The notes beneath the pieces are model-generated. The model did not search any database, was not told where the DNA came from, and saw only the letters and a list, made by a program, of their open reading frames with translations. This document shows, in pieces, positions 17,142 to 25,063 of a stretch of DNA of 64,000 nt (its first letter is position 1; each line of letters opens with the position of its first letter). The translations under genes were made by a program, and so were the position numbers. The stretch lies in the NCBI GenBank assembly GCA_017467265.1, contig JAFTSO010000035.1, positions 1 through 64,000 of the forward strand. The letters are read 5' to 3'. This stretch comes from Clostridia bacterium (GTDB lineage Bacteria > Bacillota > Clostridia > Christensenellales > Borkfalkiaceae).

Positions 17142-19298
17142 ATGAAAAAGAAATTTCGTTTGGCGTGCTGTCTGTTGGCGGCGTGCGGATTGTTCGCCTT
17201 TTCAGGCTGCGCGGAATTTATCGAGGCGTTTTTAGGGAACGATAGCAGTAGCGAAAAGAGTTATGCGGAAGACGAGTGGAATCCCGACGAAGACGCTACG
17301 GCGAGCCAACCTGTGGCGAGCGAAAAAGAGAGCGACGAAGATAGCGAGCGCGAAAGCGAAAGTATGAGCGAGCCTACGCCCGACCTCGAAAAGGAATTAC
17401 TCCGCACGGAAACGGACGAGATCGGGCACAAAATCGCCTATTATACGGACGGCACACGCGAAGATTTGGGGAGAGTGACGCCCATCGATCTCACGCCCGT
17501 AGCCCCGACAAATAAGGAAGGGTATCAATATTTTGCGGCTTTGGACAAGGGCGAAGGGCTTTGCGCCTTTTATACCGATCTGTACAACGTCGCGTGCAAT
17601 TTCCACGTTTCGACGAAGAACGTGACGGCGACGGGCGATCATTACGAGATCGCGGATCTGCGCTTTTCACAGCACGGTTTGACGAGTGACGAAGCGGTGA
17701 GCGTATGGCGCACGGTGTCGGTGGAATACCCCGAATTTTTCTGGTGGGGAAATTCCGTTTTGTTAGGCAGGAGTAATCTTACGTTCTTGATTGACCCTGT
17801 ATATGCCCAGGCGAGCGATCGCCAGCAGGCGCAGGCGGCGGTGGAGAAAATGGTGGAAACGTGTGACGCGTATCTGGACGGAACAACGAGCAGAGTAGAG
17901 CGTGCGCTGACGATCCACGATTATGTGGCAGACATTACGACGTACGCATACGAAGACGATTACGTGACGCCCTCGACGGAGATTTGGGCGCACAATATCG
18001 TAGGCGGCGCGTTGTACGGCAAGGGCGTCTGCGAGAGCTACGCAAAGACGTACGATTATCTGTGCGATCTGTTCGCGCTCCCCTGTATCACGGCGACGGG
18101 GTATGCCGTGCAGGACGGTCAGACGTTCGGGCACGCGTGGAACGTCGTGCAGATTGACGACGGCTGGTATAACGTCGATATTACTTGGAACGATTTAGAC
18201 AGCAAAACGCTCTCTCGCGAGTGGTTTGGCACAGATCCCGATACGTTCGCGGAAACGCACGACGCGTTCACGCCCGAGGACGGCTGGAACGTGAATTATG
18301 CGTTTGGTCTGCCCACGCTCGATGAAGACGGGCTTACTCCTGTTCGCGCGGCAAACGCCGCCGAGATTTCGGACGGTAAATACACGAAAGAAAACGCGCC
18401 GATGTACCCGTCAATCGAGGACGTATGCGCCCTTTTGGGCGAAGGGCTGACGTACGAGGCGTATTTGTATCCAAAGACAAAGGCTACGCCGTCGGGCGCG
18501 GAAATCGTGCTCCAAGGCGCGACGCTCGATCGAATATCACATACGGCAGGCACGCTCGTTATCGTTGGCGAATACCGCCCGTACGCAGGCGGTTATTACG
18601 AGTTGGCGGATCTGCTTTCGCCAGACGCGCTCACGTTGCAGGGCGATCTTGTCTTGCGGAACGTATCGTACAGCGTGCCCACGCTGCAGCTGGGCGGCAA
18701 AACGCTGACGACGGCAGGTACGGCGGTGGAACTGATCGCGGAAACGTCGATCACGGGTGGCAATCTCGTAGATACGGCGACGAGCTGGACGGACGTTTCG
18801 GCGAACGTCACGCTTGATACGCTGACGGCGAGTGGTAAAGAGCTGCGTTTGCTTTGCGGCGGCACGTTTAATCGGGCGAATATTCACGGCGGTATGCTGT
18901 GTTTAGACGGTACACAAAACGTGACGATCGGCACGCTTACGTACATAAAGGAAGACGGGCGGTTGCATATTGTCGGCACGGCGAACGCTACGCAGATCAC
19001 GATCGGCGATATTGCGGCGGCAGATACCTATGCGCGTGTTGCGATCACGGTCGCGTTCTCGGCAGCGAGCGAATACCCCGTACTCCGCGTGACGAAAAAG
19101 ACGACGGCGTCGGATTTGTATTTGGTGCTTGCCAGCGACTACGTGACGCCGCAGCGTTTGGGTAAACCGTTCTTGAATATCGGTGCGACGCTTCCGCTTG
19201 CAGAGTTGAAAATTGCGTATTCGTGGAACGGGCTTACGCGCGAAGTGATGTCGTCGCTTTACGAACGGCTGGAAAACGGCGACGTCTGCATGAAATAA
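17142..19298 (+). CDS. Transglutaminase-like exported lipoprotein
   Basis: A 718-residue lipoprotein. The signal peptide ends in FSGC (Cys23), followed by an acidic Ser/Glu-rich linker (about 36-85). The central transglutaminase/protease-like core (about 240-370) has the Cys in YGKGVCESYAKTYDYLC, the His in FGHAWNVVQI and the Asp in WYNVDITWND. The C-terminal third is a repetitive Thr/Leu-rich beta structure (LTLQGDLVLRNVSYSVPTLQ, GKTLTTAG), perhaps a solenoid or adhesive domain. ATG 17142 is preferred because AAAAGGAGT lies between it and the alternative ATG at 17118. It may cross-link or cleave surface proteins or peptidoglycan-linked peptides. Confidence 0.85.
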   Translation: MKKKFRLACCLLAACGLFAFSGCAEFIEAFLGNDSSSEKSYAEDEWNPDEDATASQPVASEKESDEDSERESESMSEPTPDLEKELLRTETDEIGHKIAYYTDGTREDLGRVTPIDLTPVAPTNKEGYQYFAALDKGEGLCAFYTDLYNVACNFHVSTKNVTATGDHYEIADLRFSQHGLTSDEAVSVWRTVSVEYPEFFWWGNSVLLGRSNLTFLIDPVYAQASDRQQAQAAVEKMVETCDAYLDGTTSRVERALTIHDYVADITTYAYEDDYVTPSTEIWAHNIVGGALYGKGVCESYAKTYDYLCDLFALPCITATGYAVQDGQTFGHAWNVVQIDDGWYNVDITWNDLDSKTLSREWFGTDPDTFAETHDAFTPEDGWNVNYAFGLPTLDEDGLTPVRAANAAEISDGKYTKENAPMYPSIEDVCALLGEGLTYEAYLYPKTKATPSGAEIVLQGATLDRISHTAGTLVIVGEYRPYAGGYYELADLLSPDALTLQGDLVLRNVSYSVPTLQLGGKTLTTAGTAVELIAETSITGGNLVDTATSWTDVSANVTLDTLTASGKELRLLCGGTFNRANIHGGMLCLDGTQNVTIGTLTYIKEDGRLHIVGTANATQITIGDIAAADTYARVAITVAFSAASEYPVLRVTKKTTASDLYLVLASDYVTPQRLGKPFLNIGATLPLAELKIAYSWNGLTREVMSSLYERLENGDVCMK

Positions 19299-19378
19299 CG
19301 GCTGTGCGCGCGTTTAATTTCGCCGCTTTTGCGGTATAAATAAAAGAAGAAAATAGAGAATATCCGAAAGAGGAAAAT

Positions 19379-20098
19379 ATGTTAGAACTGAAAAACATCA
19401 GCTACACGGTCTCCGATGAACGGGGCGAAAAGCAGATCTTGAAGAATATCAACCTGACGCTGGACGAGCGGTTTGTGGCGTTTACCGGACCGAACGGCGG
19501 CGGCAAATCGACGCTTGCGAAGGTGATTGCAGGGATTATTCAACCCACGGAAGGGAGAATTTATCTGGACGGGGAAGACATTACCGATCTGTCCATCACC
19601 GAGCGCGCGCAGAAAGGCATTTCGTACGCGTTCCAGCAGCCCGTCCGTTTCAAAGGCATCACCGTGCGCGATCTGATTACGATGGCGGCTGGCAAGCCGT
19701 TAAAGGTGTCCGATGCCTGCGCGTACCTCTCCGAAGTGGGTATGTGTGCGCGTGATTATATCGACCGTGAAGTCAATGCCTCCCTGTCGGGGGGCGAGCT
19801 CAAACGCATCGAGATCGCGACGATCTTGGCGCGCGGCACTTCGCTTTCTGTCTTTGACGAACCGGAGGCAGGGATCGATCTTTGGAGCTTTAACAGCTTG
19901 ATCAAGGTGTTCCAAAATATGTACGAAAAGACGAAAGGGAGCATTTTGATTATTTCGCACCAAGAGCGTATCTTAAACATAGCAGACCGTATCGTGGTGA
20001 TTGCGGACGGACAGGTGCAAAAAACGGGTGAGAAGAGCAATATTTTGCCCCAGCTTTTGGCGGCGGAATCCTGCCGCGTCTTGACGGAAAAATTGTAA
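19379..20098 (+). CDS. sufC: Iron-sulfur cluster assembly ATPase (SufC/SmsC)
   Basis: A 239-residue SufC-type ABC ATPase. Walker A is GPNGGGKST, the Q-loop region is YAFQQPVRFKGI, the signature LSGGELKRIEIATILA and Walker B LSVFDEPEAGID. SufC-specific features are the SGGE(L)KR signature and DEPEAGID in place of DEPTSGLD. It partners the SufB-like scaffold encoded 11 bp downstream. No sufD, sufS or sufU follows. The two-gene layout matches the minimal SMS (SmsCB) system described for anaerobes and archaea. Confidence 0.92.
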   Translation: MLELKNISYTVSDERGEKQILKNINLTLDERFVAFTGPNGGGKSTLAKVIAGIIQPTEGRIYLDGEDITDLSITERAQKGISYAFQQPVRFKGITVRDLITMAAGKPLKVSDACAYLSEVGMCARDYIDREVNASLSGGELKRIEIATILARGTSLSVFDEPEAGIDLWSFNSLIKVFQNMYEKTKGSILIISHQERILNIADRIVVIADGQVQKTGEKSNILPQLLAAESCRVLTEKL

Positions 20099-20109
20099 AG
20101 GGGTGTGGT

Positions 20110-21036
20110 ATGAACGCGATCGAAAAAGATTTGTTAGAAAAAGTAGCCGATCTGCACGGCACGCCCGAGGGCGCGTACAATATCCGCGGCAACGGGGAAT
20201 TGCACGGCAGAAAGACGACGGCGAATATCGACATCGTCACCAAAACAGACGGCAAATCGGGCATTGATATTTACATCAAACCGAACACCAAAAACGAGAG
20301 TATGCATATCCCCGTTATCATCAGCAAAGCAGGATTGCAAGAAGTGGTGTATAACGATTTCCATATCGGTGAGAACGCGGACGTAGTCATCGTCGCAGGC
20401 TGTGGTATTCACAATGCAGGCGGCAAAGACGACACTTCCCGTCACGACGGCGAACACACCTTTTACGTGGGCAAGAATGCGCGCGTAAAATACGTGGAAA
20501 AGCATTACGGATCGGGGGACGGCAACGGCAAGAACGTGATGAACCCCAAGACGGTGGTGCATTTGGACGAAGGCGCGTATATGGAGATGGAAACAACGCA
20601 GATCAAAGGCATTGATTCCACAAAGCGCGTGACGACGGCAACGATGGCGGCAGGGGCAAATTTCGTGGTAAAAGAAAAGCTCTACACGCACGGCAATCAG
20701 ACGGCGGACACCGATTTTGTCGTGGAGATGAACGGCGAAGGTTGCCGCGCGGATATCATGTCCCGATCGGTGGCGGCTGGAAAGTCCAGACAAAATTTCG
20801 TTTCCACAATGAACGGCAACGCGCCCTGTCACGGACATACCGAGTGCGACGCAATCATTATGGACGACGCGTCGGTGACGGCTGCGCCTTGCTTGTCCGC
20901 AAACGACATTGATGCCGAGCTGATTCACGAGGCGGCAATCGGCAAAATTGCAGGCGAACAACTGATCAAGTTAATGACTTTGGGATTGACTGAAAAGGAA
21001 GCCGAAGAGCAAATCATAAAAGGCTTTCTGCATTAA
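20110..21036 (+). CDS. sufB: Minimal SufB-type iron-sulfur scaffold (SmsB)
   Basis: A 308-residue SufBD-family protein, much shorter than classical SufB (about 470). It keeps the beta-helix core (VIVAGCGIHNAGG, HTFYVGKNARVKYVEKHYG) and the C-terminal SufC-binding helices with ECDAIIMDDASVTAAP and LIHEAAIGKIAGEQLIKLMTLGLTEKEAE. Cysteines are in VAGCGIH, GEGCRAD, APCHGHTEC and AAPCLS. It would form a SmsC2-SmsB2 complex building Fe-S clusters for PFL activation and other enzymes. A good ribosome site (AAAGGGGTGTGGT) precedes the ATG. Confidence 0.92.
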   Translation: MNAIEKDLLEKVADLHGTPEGAYNIRGNGELHGRKTTANIDIVTKTDGKSGIDIYIKPNTKNESMHIPVIISKAGLQEVVYNDFHIGENADVVIVAGCGIHNAGGKDDTSRHDGEHTFYVGKNARVKYVEKHYGSGDGNGKNVMNPKTVVHLDEGAYMEMETTQIKGIDSTKRVTTATMAAGANFVVKEKLYTHGNQTADTDFVVEMNGEGCRADIMSRSVAAGKSRQNFVSTMNGNAPCHGHTECDAIIMDDASVTAAPCLSANDIDAELIHEAAIGKIAGEQLIKLMTLGLTEKEAEEQIIKGFLH

Positions 21037-21067
21037 AAACGACGTATCTGCATCGCGCTACTTTGTC

Positions 21068-21107
21068 GCCGCGCAGTCACGTACTTACTTGTACGCTCCT
21101 TTGCGGC
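21068..21107. repeat. Nested palindromic intergenic element, copy B
   Basis: Outer arms GCCGC/GCGGC (21068-21072, 21103-21107) enclose inner arms CGTAC/GTACG (21080-21084, 21091-21095) around a 6-nt loop, the same geometry as copy A. The remainder of the 254-bp gap (to 21290) continues with related GGTACGTAC...GGTACG sequence near 21165 and no ORF of note. Confidence 0.6.
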
Positions 21108-21290
21108 TTCGCGTATCGCTCGCAGCAATCTGCATCGCATTTCGGCGTTGCGGCTCGGGTACGTACTACTCGGTACGATCTCTCGCCTCGACTTGAAGTG
21201 CTTGCAGCTTCGCCGTTTACGGTGATCGTTGGGGTGTAGCTGTTATCCACAATCAATTACAAAAAAGAAGAATAAGGAGATATAAAAACT

Positions 21291-22667
21291 ATGAGTGAAC
21301 TTGCTTACAAAAGAACGAACGTGTACGAAGTTGCAGACGAAAAATTGATGAAGGAAATTTTCGATTATGCAGAAGGGTACAAGACGTTTATCGACGAAGG
21401 GAAAACAGAGCGCGAGGCTTGCGCGTACGCGGTAGCGATGGCGAAGAAGCACGGCTACGTGCCCTTTGAATTTGGCAAAAAGTTAAAGGCAGGCGACAAA
21501 GTCTATTATGATAATCGCGGCAAAAATTTGTACCTGATCAAGATCGGTAAAGGGGATGTGAAAAAGGACGGTATTCGTATCATCGCGTCGCACATCGACA
21601 GCCCCCGTCTTGATCTCAAACAAGTGCCTTTCTACGAAAGCGACGGCGTGGCGTTCGCAAAAACGCACTATTACGGCGGTATTCGTAAATATCAATGGGC
21701 GACGATCCCCCTTGCTTTGCACGGTACGATCGCGCTCGCGGACGGCAGTACGATCGACGTGAAGATCGGCGAAGACGAGAATGATCCCGTGTTCTGCATC
21801 AGCGATTTGTTGCCCCACTTGGCAGCGAAACAGAACGTAAAGCCTTTGGGCGAGGCGATCGGCGGCGAAGATCTGAATATCTGGCTGGGCAATATTCCCT
21901 TTGTGGCAGCGGAAAACGAAAAGGATAAGACGGTAAAGGAAAACCTTTTGAAAATTCTCCACGAAAAATACGGCGTAAAAGAGGCGGATTTCCTGTGTGC
22001 AGAGCTTTCGCTCGTGCCGACGTACAAGGCAAAGGACGTGGGGCTTGATAGGGGCTTGATCGGTGCATACGGTCACGACGACAGAGTTTGTTCTTATCCT
22101 GCGTTCACCGCGCTGTTTGACGAAGAATCGGACGATAAGACGGTAATGGTGATCCTTGCGGACAAGGAAGAAATCGGCAGCGAAGGCAATACGGGTATGC
22201 AATGCGCCCTCTTCACCGATTTGATTGACGAAATCGCTGCGTCTTTTGGAACAACATCGGGCGCGATCCGCGCAAAATCGATGTGCCTTTCGGCAGACGT
22301 CAACGCAGGCTACGATCCCAACTATCCCGAAGTTTGCGAAAAAATGAACTCCGCATATCTCTCCCACGGCGCAGGGATTACGAAGTTCACGGGCGCACGC
22401 GGCAAGAGTGGCTCGAACGATGCCAACGCAGAATTTGTCGGGTATCTTCGTAAGCTGTTCGATGAAAACGGTGTTATTTGGCAGACGGGCGAGATGGGTA
22501 AAGTGGACGTCGGCGGCGGCGGTACGGTAGCGAAATATATTGCGAACATGAACGTTGACACGATCGATATTGGCGTTCCCGTGATTTCGATGCACTCGCC
22601 GTTTGAGGTAATCTCAAAGGCGGACTTGTACGAAAATTATCTCGCTTTCCGCGCGTTTATCAAATAA
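21291..22667 (+). CDS. M18-family aminopeptidase (ApeA-like)
   Basis: A 458-residue cytoplasmic dinuclear-zinc aminopeptidase that removes N-terminal residues from peptides, with family preference for acidic or hydrophobic residues. Metal ligands are visible in SHIDSPR, GHDDRVC, ADKEEIGS, SADVNAG and SMHSPFE. Gly-rich segments HGAGITKF and GGGGTVAKY are typical of this subfamily. The ribosome site (ATAAGGAGATATAAAAACT) is good. A second M18 enzyme of the other subfamily converges on it at 22806. Together with the peptide importer and the M20 dipeptidase they point to peptide utilisation. Confidence 0.94.
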   Translation: MSELAYKRTNVYEVADEKLMKEIFDYAEGYKTFIDEGKTEREACAYAVAMAKKHGYVPFEFGKKLKAGDKVYYDNRGKNLYLIKIGKGDVKKDGIRIIASHIDSPRLDLKQVPFYESDGVAFAKTHYYGGIRKYQWATIPLALHGTIALADGSTIDVKIGEDENDPVFCISDLLPHLAAKQNVKPLGEAIGGEDLNIWLGNIPFVAAENEKDKTVKENLLKILHEKYGVKEADFLCAELSLVPTYKAKDVGLDRGLIGAYGHDDRVCSYPAFTALFDEESDDKTVMVILADKEEIGSEGNTGMQCALFTDLIDEIAASFGTTSGAIRAKSMCLSADVNAGYDPNYPEVCEKMNSAYLSHGAGITKFTGARGKSGSNDANAEFVGYLRKLFDENGVIWQTGEMGKVDVGGGGTVAKYIANMNVDTIDIGVPVISMHSPFEVISKADLYENYLAFRAFIK

Positions 22668-22716
22668 GAAAAAACAAAAAGGCGTACCCGTGTACGCGAT
22701 GAATAACAAAAACGAT

Positions 22717-22748
22717 AAAAAAGACGGCTATTTAACAGCCGTCTTTTT
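22717..22748. terminator. Bidirectional terminator between the two M18 genes
   Basis: Stem AAAAAGACGGCT/AGCCGTCTTTTT with a 7-nt loop. Confidence 0.9.
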
Positions 22749-22805
22749 CCATAGTAAAATCAATTTTTGTTTTATTTTGTAGCGAGCGAATTTAGCACTC
22801 GGTCG

Positions 22806-24080
22806 TCACTCGACGAGCATACCGCCGTCCACCGAACGAAGGGTGCTCTCATAGAACGCGCGCATACCCTTTTCGATGTGTACGCAATCGACGATTGCGC
22901 AACACTCACTCGCGGAGTGCATGGCCAGCTGTGCGATGCCGATATCCGCGCCCTGCACGCCCAGATGGCGTATCGTGGCGCAGCCGAGTGTAGAGCCGCT
23001 GCGAAGCATGGAGTTATTCAGGAAATACTGATAGGGGACTTCGGCGTTGTCGAACACCGTTTTTACGACCGCCGCCGACATTGCGTCGGTAATATATGCG
23101 CCGCCTGCGTGCGATTTGATCACGATCCCACCGCCGAACGCCGTTCTGTTCGTCGGGTCGTTCACTTCGGGATGGTTGGGGTGCAATGCGTGTGCGTTGT
23201 CCGCGGAGAGCAGGAAAGACGCGGCAAGTGCCTTGTAATATTCATTGTCGTCAAAGCGGAACGCATACGAGATACGACGAAGGGTGGTTTCCAAGAAATC
23301 GCCGTCCGCGCCCTGCGAAGACAAGCTCCCCACTTCTTCGTTGTTCAGACAAGCCAGCACACAAATACCGCTCTTATCCTCGTGCGAAAGGAACGCGTTG
23401 AGAGAGGCATATACGCTGGTCAAATTATCAATACGGGGGGACGCCAAAAACTCGTCGTTTACACCAAAGGTATAGGGCGTGTCCGCGTTGACGAGATAAA
23501 GATCGTGTGCGATCACGTTTTCGCCGCCGATATTTTGCAGTAGAGTTTCCATCGTCAGCCCTGCATTTGCCAGCGCGCAGAGCGGCTGCAAATCGACCTG
23601 TTTATTGATGGCAAAGCCTTCATTGACGTTGCGGTTTTGATGGATTGCCAAGGACGGAATCGTCACCGTAAAGGGGGACGTGACCGTTTTCGTTTCCAGC
23701 ATCGTGCCGTTTTTGACGATTACGCGCCCTGCGATTTTCAAAGGTCTGTCCAAGAAAGTATGCCAGATACCGCCGCCGTACGTTTCAACGTTGAGCGTAG
23801 CATACGCTTCGCCCGTTTTCAATGCGTTTTCTTTTACTTTCAGTGCAGGGGAATCGGGGTGCGAAGCGATGATTTTATACGCAAAATCGTCCAACGAATC
23901 GATTGTGAACGCAATCAAGCTGCCGCCGCGTACAATAAAATACTTGCCTCCTTCGCTCACGTTCCAGTCCGCCGTTTCGTGGAGCTGGAAAAAACCGTTT
24001 TCCAAGAGCGCCGTTTTCAAATTTTCGCACGCGTGATACGCCGTGAGCGAATCTTTCAAAAATTCCGTTAAAGTTTTCAT
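22806..24080 (-). CDS. M18-family aminopeptidase (ApeB-like)
   Basis: A 424-residue M18 aminopeptidase of the DNPEP/ApeB subfamily. Metal ligands are in ASHPDSPALK, SPRIDNLTS, LNNEEVGS, SADNAHALHPNHPE and LAMHSASE. ATG 24080 is chosen because it follows GGAGAATAAATCGT and because the promoter at 24169-24197 lies upstream of it. The longer frame (ATG 24197) would start inside the -35 box. It is a monocistronic gene convergent with the other M18 gene. The two proteins share fold and ligands but differ in length and glycine-rich loops, so they probably differ in substrate. Confidence 0.94.
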   Translation of the reverse strand: MKTLTEFLKDSLTAYHACENLKTALLENGFFQLHETADWNVSEGGKYFIVRGGSLIAFTIDSLDDFAYKIIASHPDSPALKVKENALKTGEAYATLNVETYGGGIWHTFLDRPLKIAGRVIVKNGTMLETKTVTSPFTVTIPSLAIHQNRNVNEGFAINKQVDLQPLCALANAGLTMETLLQNIGGENVIAHDLYLVNADTPYTFGVNDEFLASPRIDNLTSVYASLNAFLSHEDKSGICVLACLNNEEVGSLSSQGADGDFLETTLRRISYAFRFDDNEYYKALAASFLLSADNAHALHPNHPEVNDPTNRTAFGGGIVIKSHAGGAYITDAMSAAVVKTVFDNAEVPYQYFLNNSMLRSGSTLGCATIRHLGVQGADIGIAQLAMHSASECCAIVDCVHIEKGMRAFYESTLRSVDGGMLVE

Positions 24081-24168
24081 ACGATTTATTCTCCAAAAGC
24101 CCCCGAACATAGTTCTCGAAAAATCCGAAGGCAAATCCGTTGCGTTGCAAAGCAAACCGATTGCACCC

Positions 24169-24197
24169 ATTGTAGCACTTTTTTCACGCTTTGACAA
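24169..24197 (-). promoter_or_regulatory. SigA promoter of the ApeB-like gene
   Basis: Minus-strand TTGTCA (24197-24192) and TACAAT (24174-24169), 17-bp spacer, about 80-nt leader. Confidence 0.8.
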
Positions 24198-24382
24198 GCC
24201 TTTCCAAGAAAAAAAATAAAATTGTCTACTATTTTTTACAATACGTTCATGATTTCTTCATAATTTTCAGGTAAAATAGTAAAGTGCAAAACAAAAAAGG
24301 CGCAGTAAAATTTTGCTGTGTGAAAGTAGAGTGAAAATTGCTAAAAACAGCGGAAAATTGCGAAAAAAATCCACTCTAACCC

Positions 24383-24412
24383 TTGACAAAAGTACAGAAA
24401 AAGATTTATAAT
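24383..24412 (+). promoter_or_regulatory. SigA promoter of the MarR-ABC exporter operon
   Basis: TTGACA (24383-24388) and TATAAT (24407-24412), 18-bp spacer. Confidence 0.85.
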
Positions 24413-24428
24413 AAGAGCCAAGGAAAGA

Positions 24429-24447
24429 CGGCGATAAGAGATCGCCG
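24429..24447. promoter_or_regulatory. Inverted repeat in the marR leader (candidate operator or hairpin)
   Basis: CGGCGAT-AAGAG-ATCGCCG, perfect seven-base arms, about 17-35 nt downstream of the -10 box. A MarR dimer binding here would give autorepression. A GGCGAT/ATCGCC hairpin also precedes the gene at 44354. Confidence 0.5.
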
Positions 24448-24489
24448 CGGAAGAAAAAATCAGATAGTATATACAGGAGAGAAAAAAAG

Positions 24490-24999
24490 ATGTTGAGAAA
24501 CGACAATACGGAAAAGAGAGTGGGCAGAACGAGCGAGAACGACCGTTATTTATTGGCGATATTTAACCTACAAAGACGTAGCGACTCGTTGGTGGTGAGT
24601 GGCAAGAAGAGCCGTTTTAACGATACAGAACTTCGCCTTTTGAACGAAATCATTATGGCGGAGCGAGAGGGAAAACGTTTGATTTCCACACAGCTTGCGT
24701 CGCGCTTGGGCGTCACCCGTTCTGCGGTGTCGCAGATTGTAAACCGTATGGAACAAAACGGGGTGGTACAGCGCGTAGCGGACGCGCTCGATCGCAAAGT
24801 TGCATACATTGTAATGACGGACGAAACGATGCAGTCGTATCAGGCAGAGCTGAAAACGGCGAAAACGTTTATCGGCAAAGCGGTAAAATCGTACGGCGTG
24901 GAAAAATTCAATACACTTTGCGAAATGATGGATGAATTTTTGGACGCCATTGAACAGGAAAAGAAAACTTGCGGCTGCAAAGACGGCAAGAAGGAATAA
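24490..24999 (+). CDS. MarR-family transcriptional regulator
   Basis: A 169-residue winged-helix regulator. The HTH core is in RLISTQLASRLGVTRSAVSQIVNRMEQNGVVQRV, followed by a wing (DALDRKVAYIVMTDE) and a C-terminal helical dimerisation arm. The tail contains cysteines in KKTCGCKDG. The ribosome site (CAGGAGAGAAAAAAAG) is good. It is the first gene of an operon with the ABC exporter 64 bp downstream. Repression of that exporter, relieved by its substrate or a stress, is the usual arrangement (inference). Confidence 0.9.
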   Translation: MLRNDNTEKRVGRTSENDRYLLAIFNLQRRSDSLVVSGKKSRFNDTELRLLNEIIMAEREGKRLISTQLASRLGVTRSAVSQIVNRMEQNGVVQRVADALDRKVAYIVMTDETMQSYQAELKTAKTFIGKAVKSYGVEKFNTLCEMMDEFLDAIEQEKKTCGCKDGKKE

Positions 25000-25063
25000 G
25001 AGAAAGAAATAAGTTTCGCCGCGCAAAAAACGAAACGACAAACGGCGAAAGAGGCATACATAG

